From Blastocatellia bacterium (GTDB lineage: Bacteria > Acidobacteriota > Blastocatellia > Chloracidobacteriales > JADJPF01), in assembly GCA_016713405.1 (NCBI GenBank), contig JADJPF010000020.1, forward strand, positions 248,001 through 312,000: a stretch of DNA of 64,000 nucleotides, written 5' to 3'. A model generated the notes under the pieces. The model was not told the origin of the DNA, made no database searches, and was given only the letters and a program-made list of their open reading frames with translations. Of this stretch, positions 39,133-48,788 are shown one piece after another; the stretch's first letter is position 1; every line of letters starts with the position of its first letter. A program made the position numbers and the translations under genes.

Positions 39133-39237
39133 TAAAATTATTATATAAACTCAAATGGTCGTGTTCCAAAGAAGTTGTTTATAAAAAAAGAGGTGATAAA
39201 ATACAAAAAAGAAAAAACAAAAACCAGGAAAAAGAAA

Positions 39238-39525
39238 ATGGCAACAATACAAGTGAAATGTCCAAGCTGTAATGAAACTCAAGTAATCAAATATGGAGTA
39301 AATAAGCAAGGCAAACAAAGATATTGCTGTACAAATGAAGAATGTAAAAAAGTAACATTTATATTGGATTATACCAATCTAGGAATTTTGGAAACAACAA
39401 AAAAACAAGTAATAGAAATGGCAATAAATGGGAGTGGAATAAGAGATACAGCAAGAGTCTTAAAAATAAGCCCAACGACTGTATTAAATGAGTTAAAAAA
39501 AAACATTCAGAAATTAAGCAAGTAA
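39238..39525 (+). CDS. IS1-type InsA (transposase N-terminal / regulator)
   Basis: A 95-residue protein starting MATIQVKCPSCNETQVIKYG with a zinc finger CPSC...CCTNEEC and a C-terminal helix-turn-helix (MAINGSGIRDTARVLKISPTTVL). This is the IS1 InsA layout: alone it represses, and when fused to InsB by -1 frameshifting it forms the transposase. The slippery run of nine A followed by C is at 39495-39504 near its 3' end. The start follows AGGAAAAAGAAA. Confidence 0.82.
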   Translation: MATIQVKCPSCNETQVIKYGVNKQGKQRYCCTNEECKKVTFILDYTNLGILETTKKQVIEMAINGSGIRDTARVLKISPTTVLNELKKNIQKLSK

Positions 39526-39991
39526 ATACTTCATTACTAGAATCTTTTAATGGATAATCTATTAGTGTTGAAATACATAAAATTCAAGATAAACAAAATT
39601 ATAAAGTAGAAATAGATGAAATGAGGAGCTTTATAGGAAAAAAAGCAGAACAAAGGTGGTTATGGTATGCTATAGAAAAAGACAGTAAAAAAATATTAGC
39701 ATATGTTTTAGGTAAAAGGGATGATGACGCATTTCTTGAGTTAAAAAATTATTAGAACCATTCTCTATAAGTCATTTTTATACTGATAATTGGGGAGTCT
39801 ATGACCGAAATTTACCTGCTGAAAATCACACAATTGGTAAAGAAAGCATTCAACAAATTGAAAGAAAAAATCTTGATTTTTGCACCCGTATTAAACGTTT
39901 AGTTAGAAAAACTATTTGCTTTTCTAAAACTATTTTTTTTCATGATTTAGTTATTGGCTTATTTATTAATCGTCTTGAATTTTCTTTTTGA
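39505..39991 (+). pseudogene. IS1-type InsB (DDE transposase domain), disrupted
   Basis: Reached from InsA by -1 slippage on the A run at 39495-39503. The frame reads HSEIKQVNTSLLESFNG, then a TAA at 39555-39557, then the catalytic domain: VEIDEMRSFIGKKAEQRWLW, HFYTDNWGVYDRNL, HTIGKESIQQIERKNL and TRIKRLVRKTICFS. The DDE residues (D in EIDEM, D in YTDNW, E in QIERK) are present. A second break is a missing A in the run at 39743-39748. Ends with TGA at 39989-39991. The stop plus frameshift suggest an inactive copy, though the indel could be a base-calling error. Confidence 0.78.
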
Positions 39992-40025
39992 TTTTTTGCC
40001 CTCCCAACTCTTTTGGAACACAACC

Positions 40026-40246
40026 GCATGGCTAAATCTACGTAATCCTTCAGTGCTAATATGTTCACCGTGTTGATGATCTCCCATTCCATCAGCAACA
40101 GCCAAGGTTGTAATAAGTTTTTGGTTAACGCTAGGCGAAAATTGAAACGCCAAAAAGCTGTCCTCATTATTATCTCGTTGGTTAATTTCACTTCGGGCAT
40201 AGTAATTTTCTTTAATGTTGTTTATAGATGACATATTAAGCCTCAA
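40026..40246 (-). pseudogene. PP2C-type serine/threonine phosphatase, 5' fragment cut by IS1 element
   Basis: Only the first about 70 residues remain: MSSINNIKENYYARSEINQR, then DNNEDSF and LAVADGMGDHQHGE. The RxxNED and DGMGGH-like metal-binding motifs of PP2C phosphatases are recognisable. At 40025 the sequence enters the IS1 right end, and the frame then reads meaningless IS sequence to a stop. The missing roughly 170 residues are not found beyond the left end of the element, where only 24 bases separate it from the CHAT gene. It is divergent from the kinase gene at 40434, the usual kinase-phosphatase pairing, so this kinase has lost its neighbouring phosphatase. Confidence 0.8.
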
Positions 40247-40433
40247 TAATTTAGTAAACTTAGCAGGGAAAAATGATAAATGATTGAAGTGTTATAGGCA
40301 ATGCTGAGGTTTAACTTTAAAGTATTTAATTCTGTAGATTGACACTTAGATATATTTTTGTTACTTTCCAAATAATAAGTCTATTACTGAGTCCCGCTTA
40401 AAATAGAATTCTACATAATAATCAGAGAGATAT

Positions 40434-42873
40434 ATGGCATTAGTTGGGGATATAAAAGATCTGCCTTTAGCCGATATTATTCAAATAAACTGTCTAGGTC
40501 GCAATGTTGCTCGATTACTAGTGCGCTTTCCTATTGGGGATGCGATATTTTATTTTCAAGATGGCGAAATCTATGATGCACGCTTAGGACAGCTATCTGG
40601 AGTAAAAGCAATTTATGAAGCACTAAAATATGAAGAGGGGGCATTTCGCATAGATGCGTCTGTAACTACTTCTGAACGAACAATTTTTAAGTCCTGGGCA
40701 GAAGTGTTGATGGAGGGGATGCGCATTTTAGATGAGCAAAACGCTGGTATGGCAACCCCTGGACGTAGTTATCCTAATTTTGACCCTCAGGCATTTTTAG
40801 CTAGACAAACTCAAGGCATTCCTATTGCAGGCAAGCAAACTAAAAACTATATTGGCAAGATAGTCAATGATAAATATAGGGTTGTTACTAAGATCAAGGA
40901 AGGTGAGCTTGGTGTAATGTATCAAGCTACTCATATTCAAATGGATGTGTCAGTAGCAATTAAAATAATGCACCCTTATTTAGTAACAGATCAGGCTGCT
41001 GTAGAAAGATTTCGACGTGGTGCGCATGCTGCCGCAAAAATACATCATCCTAATGCCATTAGTGTACTAGACTTTGGTATTACTAAGGATGATATTGTTT
41101 ATTTAGCAATGGAGTTCTTAAAGGGGAGACTTTTCGGGATAGACTCCAAAGACAAAAAGAGTTGCTGCTAAAGATTTACTTAAAATTATTCGCCCTGTAT
41201 GTTCAGCATTAGAAGCGGCTCATCGTGATCAAATTATCCACCGTGATCTAAAACCAGAAAATATAATGATTTATGAAAGTGGTGGGGAAGAATTAGTAAA
41301 AGTTTTAGATTTTGGTATGGCAAAACTAAAATCTATGGGAACAGAAGGCGTTTTAACCTCTCATGGGCTGGTGCTAGGTACTCATAGCTATATGTCGCCA
41401 GAACTTTGCGAAGGTACAGAAATTGATCATCGTTCAGATGTTTATGCTTTAGGAATAATTTTATATGAAGCTTTAACAGGAAGTTTACCTTTTAATGACC
41501 CTACTCCTGTTGGTATGGCATTAAAACATATTGGTAGTGTTCCTAGTTCAATGAGAACACTTTATCCAGAAATTTCAGAGAATGTTGATCGTGTAGTAAT
41601 GAAAGCACTAGAGAAAAAACCTAGTGCGCGGCAACAGTCTGCTGCTGAACTAGCTAAAGAATTTGAGCAAGCTGTTACTTCAAGAGGTTTTACAGGAAAT
41701 TTACCTAAACCTAAATCTCCTTCAATGGGTGGTTTTCCTGCTGCATCTTCCTATCAGGGGATACCTGAAGTGTCTGGTGGTGAACTAGGGGAAGCGCGAT
41801 CGCGTGTTCCTAAAAATATTCAACCACCTATTCAATCGCCAATCTTACAAAATAGTAGTAGTAATGATACTGCTCCGCAGTCTCGTAAGACGGTTGCTGA
41901 AGAAAGATTTTTAGCTTCCCCAAACCAGCCTAATATGCAAAGGATACAAAATCCAGCTAGTTTTGAAACTAAACCTTTAGATACAAGGCCAAAAGTTGTT
42001 GAACCACCTCCTATTAAAGTAGTTGAAGAAGTAAAACCACAAGCAGTAAAGACTAAGAAAAAAAGAAATTTACTAGAATCTAACTTAGTTTTATTTTTCT
42101 TGTCAGCTTTAATTGCAGGTGTACTATTTTTAGCTGCCCTATTATTTTTTAAGTATTTTAATAGCCAAAAAACTACTAATATACAAAATATTATTGTTCC
42201 AGAAATGATTAAAATTGCAGGCAGTAATTTTACTATGGGACGTGATGGCAAAGATGTCACAGCTATTGAATCTCCAGCACACGAGGTAACTGTAAAAGAT
42301 TTTTTTTTAAGTCGGTATGAAATTTCTAATAAAGAATATCAGGCATTTGTATTAAGTACTAATTATAGACCACCTTTAGAATGGAATGGGGTAGATATTC
42401 CTAAATCAGCAGAAAACTTGCCAGTAGCAAATATAACTTGGGAAGATGCTCAATATTATTGTTATTGGCTTTCTCAAGCAAAAGGTGAGAATTATCGACT
42501 TCCAACAGAAGAAGAATGGGAGTTTGCTGCACGAGGTGCGGAAAATAGCCTTTACCCTTGGGGTGATGAACTGATAGCTAATTCTGTTGTGTTTGCAGAA
42601 ACTAGTTTAGGCGTTAGTTCTCCAATTAACAGTGCTACTTTAGCTAAAGATAAAAGCAGTTTAGGAGTTATTGGTTTAGCAGGTAATGTTAGTGAATGGA
42701 CATCAAGTAAATTTACGCCTTACTCTGGTTCAACTGCAACAATAAATTGTGATAATTGCTATACAGTACGAGGAGGCAATTTTAAGTCTCAAGCAAATGA
42801 ATTAGTTACAACCTTTCGTCAAGGTGCTAAAAAGGCTAGTGAAACTATTGGATTTCGTATTGCAAAAAATTAA
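40434..42873 (+). CDS. PATAN (DUF4388) - serine/threonine kinase - FGE-sulfatase fusion protein, two frameshifts
   Basis: Restored length about 813 residues. The N-terminal DUF4388/PATAN domain (MALVGDIKDLPLADIIQ..., residues 1-110) is a signalling module. The kinase domain (about 145-410) has VAIKIMHPYL, HRDLKPEN, DFGMAKLKS and YMSPELCEGTEIDHRSDVYALG. A Pro/Ser-rich linker, one membrane helix (about 550-575) and a C-terminal formylglycine-generating-enzyme-like domain follow (MIKIAGSNFTMGRDGKD, YRLPTEEEWEFAARG, GLAGNVSEWTSS). The frame breaks twice inside the kinase C-lobe: a missing G at 41122-41125 and a missing A at 41153-41157, both homopolymers. Correction joins EFLKGETFRDRLQRQKRVAA to KDLLKIIRPV. 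Probably intact in the cell. Confidence 0.85.
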
Positions 42874-42883
42874 TATTTTCTAC

Positions 42884-43696
42884 TTATTTTTTTGGTTGAT
42901 TAAATAAATCGTCTGCAACTGTTTTGTTATGTTCTACTTGGCTTAAGCGGATAATCACATTTGTTTGTAAAATAGATTGGCGTGTTGTCATAGGAAACTT
43001 AATGCCATCTATTTCCTTATAGTCTTCATAATAAACTTGGATTGGTACTTTAGCTTTTTCTGGTTCATAGACAGGATAAGTTGACCCGTTTTTGGTTTCT
43101 TCTCTTTCGTTAACTCTAGGAATTTCTGTATCAATATCGCTACGAAGAAGTAATCCTGTTTGAGTATCAAAATAAAATGTTTCTTTAGGGGAGTTTTCCT
43201 TAATTGCTTCTAAAATATAGGCTTCTTTTTTAGAAGTTGTTCCCTCTATTTCTATGATTTTTTTACCAATTATTTTTAGCTCAGGATAAAGGGTTTTTAA
43301 GTTGATAGCTCGATAAAAGTCAGCACGAGTTCTTAATAGATCTAGCTCTGAGCCTGAAATTTCACGCAATCCAACTTGTAAGTCTTTTGCCCAAGCTTCT
43401 TTTCCATTAAAAGCTCTTTGAATATCTTCTTTTTCTGAAGCCTTTATTTTCAAAATAAATTTATTAGGAGCTTTAGCATATATTTCTAATGGTGCGCTAA
43501 TTCCAGCAGGAGAAATTTCATAAGTACCTTTTGCTACACGAGAAGTTAATTTTTCTATTGCTGCTTTTCCTCCAAGAGCCTTGACATAATTATCTAGGAC
43601 TTGATCTACAGTAATATTTTCTTGTGCTAAAGTGTTGTCTAAATTAGTTAATAGAAGGCTAAAACAAAATAGTAGCACTAAAAATAACTTCTTCAT
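42884..43696 (-). CDS. Secreted LolA-like outer-membrane lipoprotein-sorting family protein
   Basis: Protein of 270 residues with a signal peptide (MKKLFLVLLFCFSLLLTNLDNTLAQ). The pattern VDQVLDNYVKALGGKAAIEKL, then FNGKEAWAKD, FYFDTQTGLLLRSD and YEDYKEIDGIKFPMTTR is typical of the periplasmic LolA/LolB-like fold proteins abundant in Acidobacteriota. Its ligand is unknown and an actual role in lipoprotein transport is not shown. It is last in the minus-strand group kdsA, M1-like, LolA-like (21-base gap), which suggests an envelope function. The protein at 58720 looks like a distant relative. Confidence 0.72.
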   Translation of the reverse strand: MKKLFLVLLFCFSLLLTNLDNTLAQENITVDQVLDNYVKALGGKAAIEKLTSRVAKGTYEISPAGISAPLEIYAKAPNKFILKIKASEKEDIQRAFNGKEAWAKDLQVGLREISGSELDLLRTRADFYRAINLKTLYPELKIIGKKIIEIEGTTSKKEAYILEAIKENSPKETFYFDTQTGLLLRSDIDTEIPRVNEREETKNGSTYPVYEPEKAKVPIQVYYEDYKEIDGIKFPMTTRQSILQTNVIIRLSQVEHNKTVADDLFNQPKK

Positions 43697-43717
43697 TAAA
43701 AAGTCTCCCTTAAGTAA

Positions 43718-46003
43718 TTATTCAATATTAAAAAATTCAACGTTATTTAATATCCAGCCTGTACCTTTACGACGAAGTATATAAAGGGCTTCGCCGCTTT
43801 GCTCACGTTTGTTAATGTCTACAGCCGTAACAATTACATCAACAGCAACTTTATCATTAGAAATAGTTTCTGTTCTAACAATTTCCGTTGTCCAACTATC
43901 AGGTTTATTGCCAACTAGTCCACGAACAAATTTATTTAAGTTAGCTCTAACCAAAACAGTTTCTAGTGCTTGACTAGAAGAATCTTTAATTGCTTTATCT
44001 AATTGTCCCATAAAGGAGCGAATAGATTCTTCGGTGGCAGGTAATTGGTTAGCACTAGCTTCTAGGTCTATTAACTTATTCCTAATAAATGAGTTATCTT
44101 TGCTAACTGTAATTGCACGACGAAAATAATCTATAGAATCTTTGGTATTTTTTTGACTTAGTGCTAATTCTGCTTGTAGGTAATTTACCCAGATAACAGA
44201 ATAATTTGGTAATGGTGCAGAACTAGCTAAAATTTTGTCAACTTCTGTTTTAGCTTCAGTAAGTTTATTAGCTGCTAGAAAGCTTCTAGCTAACAAAGTT
44301 CTAGTAACAAAGTTGTTGGGTTCTAGTTCTAAGGCTTCTTTAAGTTTAGCCTCTGCTTCTGGATAGGATTTTTTGTTAAATGCTATGTTAGCATCTCTAA
44401 ATAATGTAATTGCAGATGTTATAGGAGGGCGAGAATCATTATCATAATTAGTTTGTGGATAAAGTTTATCAGGATCAACTTCTACTTTAGCTATTTTATC
44501 TGGGGTCTTAAAAAATACTTCTCCTCGGCCCAAAGAAGCTAGGTTAACAGTTTGGAAAAGCTTTTCTCCTTTTTCTGTAATAGCTAGGACTTTTACAGTT
44601 ACATTACCATTCCCTAAATTACGTAATGCACAAACCCAGCCACCTTCTTTAGCTAGTGGAACACCAATAATAAAATCTGGGTCAACAATTTTATCAAACC
44701 ATTGGTCAAAAAAGAGTTCTAGCTCTTTAGTTAAATCTTTATTGGCATTAAGAATATTTTTGCGAAAGTCATCAAATTTTATTTGACGCTCTTTTATTAA
44801 ATCTTTAATTAAAGCTAGCATTTTATCTCGCCCAAGTTGCTGTTCAATAATACGTAGCATTAAAGGAGCTTTATTTAGTATGCTAGTTGTGTAAGAACTA
44901 TCTAAGGTAGAAAGAGAAAGTAATGCACCATCACTTTTATTAGCTGCTACTGGAGCATAGGCGCGGACACGGCGAGCAAAGAATTCTTGTTCTTCAGTTA
45001 CACCATAGCGTTTTCCAAAGTAAAAAGCACTAAGATAAACTGGAAGAGCATCTTGTAAAATAGTCCAACCTTTTGCACGAGGAACACTTTCCCCACCAAT
45101 TTTAGTTTTTAGTAATGCACGAGCTACAAACTCAATAGTTTCAATATCTAAGCTATCACGGCGAAAAAAATCTTCCCCCAAAATAAAAGTAGTTCCAGTT
45201 ATATAAGAGCCTATTTGGTCAGAGCTAATTACTCGAAATTGTTTTGGTAGATTGATGCCTAGGAATTGATTATAAAAATCAATAATTTCGGCTATTTCTG
45301 TAGTTAAGTTTTCAGCTTGTTTACGAGCATTATTACTTATTCCACGAGGATAAACAAATTCTACTTTAATGTCTTTTTTAGTTATTTCTATTGGGTCATC
45401 ATAATTACCAGAAAGTAAAATTGGTTGAGCAGGCAAGTTTTGTTGAAAGCTATTGCCTTGGCGTTGGCCGTCTGCTTGGGGTCGTTCATTTTCAGCACTT
45501 GTAACTTGTAAATTTACAGGAGCAACATCAATTCCATAAGTAATAGCAAAAGGAGTGTGAATAAAAGGCACCCAAAAACTTTCTGGTAATAAAATAGTAC
45601 TACCGGGAATAATAGCATTTATTGGGGAGCTTTCTTTTATCTCTAAAGTGTAATTAATAGTAATATTTGCTGTAGCTGCGGGTGCTAAGGCTTTAGGGAA
45701 GTCTGCTGAAACGTTGGCAAGTTCTGTTAAGCGTTCATCGTTTTTTTGTCGTACTTCTACAGTAGTTCCATCTATTTGCATTCCTGTAACTTTAGCTCTT
45801 TTATTAAGCTTAAAAGTGATAAATGGGCCACTACGTCCTTGAGTAGTGATATTAACAACAGTTAGTTTAGCTTGTACTTGTACAGAATTATTAGATGGTT
45901 GGAGTTGAGCATTAATGTCAAAGCGTTGAATATCATAATCTTGTGCTTGAATTGTGGTAGCAAAAAACAAGATTATAAGAACAGACCAAAATAGCATTCG
46001 CAT
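43718..46003 (-). CDS. M1 aminopeptidase-like protein without catalytic residues, with TPR C-terminus
   Basis: About 761 residues from the ATG at 46003 (AGGTG upstream; an ATG at 46045 is also in frame). A signal peptide (MRMLFWSVLIILFFATTIQAQ) precedes an M1-type N-terminal beta domain and a central thermolysin-like domain. Where M1 enzymes have VAHELAHQ, this one has VARALLKT (Arg295 in place of the first His). Where they have the zinc-ligand NEG, it has QDA. All zinc ligands and the base are therefore lost and it should be a pseudoenzyme. About 90 residues of tetratricopeptide-like repeats follow the M1 region, and a SnoaL/NTF2-like C-terminus (ending ILNNVEFFNIE) closes it. It is between kdsA and the LolA-like gene. 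Confidence 0.75.
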   Translation of the reverse strand: MRMLFWSVLIILFFATTIQAQDYDIQRFDINAQLQPSNNSVQVQAKLTVVNITTQGRSGPFITFKLNKRAKVTGMQIDGTTVEVRQKNDERLTELANVSADFPKALAPAATANITINYTLEIKESSPINAIIPGSTILLPESFWVPFIHTPFAITYGIDVAPVNLQVTSAENERPQADGQRQGNSFQQNLPAQPILLSGNYDDPIEITKKDIKVEFVYPRGISNNARKQAENLTTEIAEIIDFYNQFLGINLPKQFRVISSDQIGSYITGTTFILGEDFFRRDSLDIETIEFVARALLKTKIGGESVPRAKGWTILQDALPVYLSAFYFGKRYGVTEEQEFFARRVRAYAPVAANKSDGALLSLSTLDSSYTTSILNKAPLMLRIIEQQLGRDKMLALIKDLIKERQIKFDDFRKNILNANKDLTKELELFFDQWFDKIVDPDFIIGVPLAKEGGWVCALRNLGNGNVTVKVLAITEKGEKLFQTVNLASLGRGEVFFKTPDKIAKVEVDPDKLYPQTNYDNDSRPPITSAITLFRDANIAFNKKSYPEAEAKLKEALELEPNNFVTRTLLARSFLAANKLTEAKTEVDKILASSAPLPNYSVIWVNYLQAELALSQKNTKDSIDYFRRAITVSKDNSFIRNKLIDLEASANQLPATEESIRSFMGQLDKAIKDSSSQALETVLVRANLNKFVRGLVGNKPDSWTTEIVRTETISNDKVAVDVIVTAVDINKREQSGEALYILRRKGTGWILNNVEFFNIE

Positions 46004-46095
46004 GAAATCACACCTTTTGAGTTTTTTAATTCTCTGAGAAAGCAAGAAAAATTAGAATAATTTTTCTCTAATTCCTTATATTGGTTGCTTTTTAA

Positions 46096-46908
46096 CTAAT
46101 TCGTCAATCTTTTGAGCATAACCAACAACGCTTCTAATCTAGCTAAAGGTAAAGCATTAGGGCCATCACTTAATGCAACAGCAGGATTATCATGTACTTC
46201 CATAAATATACCATCTACACCACAAGCAACGCCAGCACGAGCTAAATTTTCTATAAATTGTGAGTCTCCACCCGTTGCATTACCAAGTCCGCCAGGGCGT
46301 TGCAATGAGTGTGTAACATCAAAAACTACTGGACGATTAAATTCACGCATAATTGGAAAGCCGCGCATATCTACTACTAAATTGTTATAGCCAAAACTAG
46401 CTCCTCTTTCGGTAAGCATCGCAGTTTGACACCCTGAAGCGGTAAGTTTTTCTACAACATTTTTCATATCCCAAGGGGCTAGGAATTGCCCTTTTTTAAC
46501 ATTTACAATCTTTCCTGTTTGGGCAGCAGCAATAAGCAAATCCGTTTGACGGCAAAGAAAAGCAGGTATTTGTAAAATATCAACCACTTCAGCTACCGCT
46601 TTTGCTTGCTCAACTTCGTGTATATCCGTAAGAATTGGCAGGTTAAATTCTGAGCGAATTAACCCAAGTATTCTTAAACCTTCTTCTAAACCTACGCCAC
46701 GAAATGAGTTTATAGCTGTACGATTAGCTTTATCATAAGAGGCTTTAAAAACATAGCAAATATCTAATTGGCTGGTAATTTTTTGTATTTCTCTTGCCAT
46801 CTTTATTGCATGAGCTTCACTTTCAAGTACACAAGGGCCAGCAATTAGAAAAAATTGTTTTTTAGTAAAAATCTCATTAACTATTTTTTTATGTAAATTA
46901 TCCATCAT
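46096..46908 (-). CDS. kdsA: 3-deoxy-8-phosphooctulonate (Kdo-8-P) synthase
   Basis: Cytosolic enzyme of 270 residues that condenses arabinose 5-phosphate and phosphoenolpyruvate in Kdo and hence LPS synthesis. Conserved parts are [24 protein letters not shown] with [49 protein letters not shown] and [12 protein letters not shown]. Its presence means the cell has an LPS-type outer membrane. It lies just downstream of the polysaccharide export genes on the same strand, which fits a shared envelope role. Length is standard. Confidence 0.96.
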   Translation of the reverse strand: MMDNLHKKIVNEIFTKKQFFLIAGPCVLESEAHAIKMAREIQKITSQLDICYVFKASYDKANRTAINSFRGVGLEEGLRILGLIRSEFNLPILTDIHEVEQAKAVAEVVDILQIPAFLCRQTDLLIAAAQTGKIVNVKKGQFLAPWDMKNVVEKLTASGCQTAMLTERGASFGYNNLVVDMRGFPIMREFNRPVVFDVTHSLQRPGGLGNATGGDSQFIENLARAGVACGVDGIFMEVHDNPAVALSDGPNALPLARLEALLVMLKRLTN

Positions 46909-46950
46909 TTTAACCTAGTAGAAAAGTTATTAAAAATTGCTTATAAAACT

Positions 46951-48011
46951 TTAATTATTTGTTGCTTCATTTTGTTTTTTAGTTATCAAAGACAAAAGTC
47001 GTACTTCTAACATAGCCATTATAAAAGCTATACCGCTATAAAAATAATAAAGCCAATGCCAGGGGATTACTTTTAATGTAAAAATAAATCCTCGTTTATT
47101 AAGAAAAAATTTGTAAACTGAGATGTTTAATATAGTTAATCCAATAGCACAAATTAAAGGAATTATTAATAAAAAGGAATATAAAAACTCTTCAATAATA
47201 AAATTGAGAATATACTTAAAAGACTAGCTAATAAAATAAAGACTAACATTACACTAAGTCGGCTAGAATAATTTAAGTTTAAGTCATTAATAAAAACTTT
47301 GCCTGTAAGAATTAATTTTGACCAAGGTAAGGCGCGTTGAAAAAAATCTGTTCTAATTAATGAAATAGGAGTCCAACATTTAAGATGTTTAACTTGAAGT
47401 GATTTATCTAAGTAAATTTTATGACCTGCGCTAGTCAGACGATAACCTAATTCAATATCTTCAATAGAAGGTGTTTTGTAGATTTTGCTAAAACCTTGAA
47501 ACTCCATAAAAACATTTCGTTTAATAGCTCCACATCCACTCCAAAAAGTTGTAGCTTGAGTGTTAGCGGTTTGATGGGTAAAATGATGGAGTAGGTTTTT
47601 ATATTGAGAAGGAAAGTTTGTTTTTCCAGGCTTATCATCATAAGAGCCAAAAATAGCTGTAAGATCAGGATCTTTAAGAAAGCATTTCTCTACTTTAGAA
47701 ATAATATCTGGGCAAACATCAATATCTGCATCAATAAATAAAATAATGTCACCTGCTGCTATTCTTGCACCTTGATTGCGGGCCTGTGCCGGGCCTTGCG
47801 GACTAGAATTAGCGATAACTTTTAATCCAAATTTTTCTGCTAACTGTCGTGAGCCATCTGTATCTCCATCTGCCACAATAATAATTTCTTTAACTCTAGA
47901 TTTAATAGCTAACAGATGTTTTAAGCAAGAATGAAAATCTTCTCCACCATTATAAACAGGTACTATTAGAGAAATACTTGGTTGTAATTCACTGCTAGTT
48001 ATCATAAGCAA
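46951..48011 (-). CDS. Family 2 glycosyltransferase with C-terminal membrane tail, one frameshift
   Basis: Restored length about 353 residues. The GT-A domain starts PSISLIVPVYNGGEDFHSCL and has the metal-binding FIDADID (DxD) and acceptor-side motif IEDIELGYRLTSAGH. The uninterrupted frame ends at 47166, but the next frame continues the protein: FLYSFLLIIPLICAIGL, then KRGFIFTLKVIPWHWLYYFY, ending at TAA 46951. This membrane tail is standard for this glycosyltransferase group, so a base is missing near 47194-47197. It probably transfers a sugar to a lipid-linked intermediate at the inner membrane, in line with the Wzt/Wzm genes directly upstream (8-base gap). Confidence 0.82.
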
Positions 48012-48018
48012 ATTTTAT

Positions 48019-48783
48019 TTACACATTTATTTTACACATTTCATGATAAAGCGCGAGGGTTTGTGCTGTTGGGCCTACGCTTTTAACTTGACCATTAACT
48101 AACAACATGGCTTTATCACAAAAACGCATAATTATTTCGTCTGAGTGTGAGACTATTAGAATAGTTTTTCCTTGTTTAACAATATTTTCTATTTGTTTAG
48201 TAAATTTTTTCTGAAAATTATCATCACCAACAGCTAAAATTTCATCTAGGATTAAAATATCTGAGTCTAAATGTACTCCAACAGAAAATGCTAATCTAAT
48301 ATACATACCGTTAGAGTAATGTTTTACAGGTGTATCAATAAATTTTTCAATCCCAGAAAATTCAATTATTGTATCAAATTTAGCTGTAATTTCTTTTTTG
48401 GTCATTCCTAAAATTGCACCACATAAATAAATATTTTCTCGTCCTGTTAAATCTGGATGAAAGCCTGTTCCAACCTCCAATAAGCTAGAAATACGTCCAT
48501 AAATTTCTGCTCGTCCTGAAGTTGGATCCATAATACGAGAAAGTAGTTTAAGTAGAGTAGATTTACCAGAACCATTTGGGCCAACAATCCCAAAAACTTC
48601 TCCTTGCATTACTTCAAAACTAACATCTTTTAATGACCAAAATTCTTCTTTAGGAGATTTTTTGAGCTTACTTAAAGGATTGCGTATAAATCCAGTAAGA
48701 AATTCCTTTAAGGTATCAGGCTCCCATGCATGATTGATATAAAAATGTTTACTTAAATTATATGCTTTAATTATTGAAGACAT
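48019..48783 (-). CDS. Polysaccharide ABC exporter, ATP-binding subunit (Wzt/KpsT/TagH-like)
   Basis: ATPase of 254 residues with Walker [13 protein letters not shown], the diagnostic RISSLLEVGTGFHPDLTGREN segment of O-antigen and teichoic-acid exporters, signature HYSNGMYIRLAFSV, Walker B ILILDEILAVGD and the H-loop SHSD. The protein stops after the nucleotide-binding domain. The C-terminal carbohydrate-binding domain found in Wzt proteins that recognise capped O-antigen is absent. Paired with the permease at 48789 (5-base gap). Together they should flip a lipid-linked glycan across the inner membrane. Confidence 0.9.
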   Translation of the reverse strand: MSSIIKAYNLSKHFYINHAWEPDTLKEFLTGFIRNPLSKLKKSPKEEFWSLKDVSFEVMQGEVFGIVGPNGSGKSTLLKLLSRIMDPTSGRAEIYGRISSLLEVGTGFHPDLTGRENIYLCGAILGMTKKEITAKFDTIIEFSGIEKFIDTPVKHYSNGMYIRLAFSVGVHLDSDILILDEILAVGDDNFQKKFTKQIENIVKQGKTILIVSHSDEIIMRFCDKAMLLVNGQVKSVGPTAQTLALYHEMCKINV

Positions 48784-48788
48784 TACAG

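Larger units (their letters stand above)
39157..40025 (+). mobile_element. IS1-family insertion sequence, 869 bases, degraded transposase
   Basis: Terminal inverted repeats of 21 bases: left 39157-39177 (GGTCGTGTTCCAAAGAAGTTG without its last base is within the limit) and right 40005-40025, 18 of 21 positions matching after reverse complement. Inside are an InsA-like zinc-finger/HTH protein and an InsB-like DDE domain in the -1 frame. No 8-9 base target duplication is visible: AACTCAAAT on the left, GCATGGCTA on the right. The right end sits inside a PP2C phosphatase gene, and the other half of that gene is not on the left side. This implies a deletion next to the element. Confidence 0.88.

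Noticed and set aside
39148..40034. Target-site duplication around the IS1 element
   Set aside because: The nine bases on each side (AACTCAAAT and GCATGGCTA) do not match, and shifting by one or two bases does not help.
39940..40200. Minus-strand open frame covering the PP2C fragment and the IS1 right end
   Set aside because: It is in a different frame from the PP2C motifs and mixes phosphatase and insertion-sequence DNA; no conserved motif is seen.
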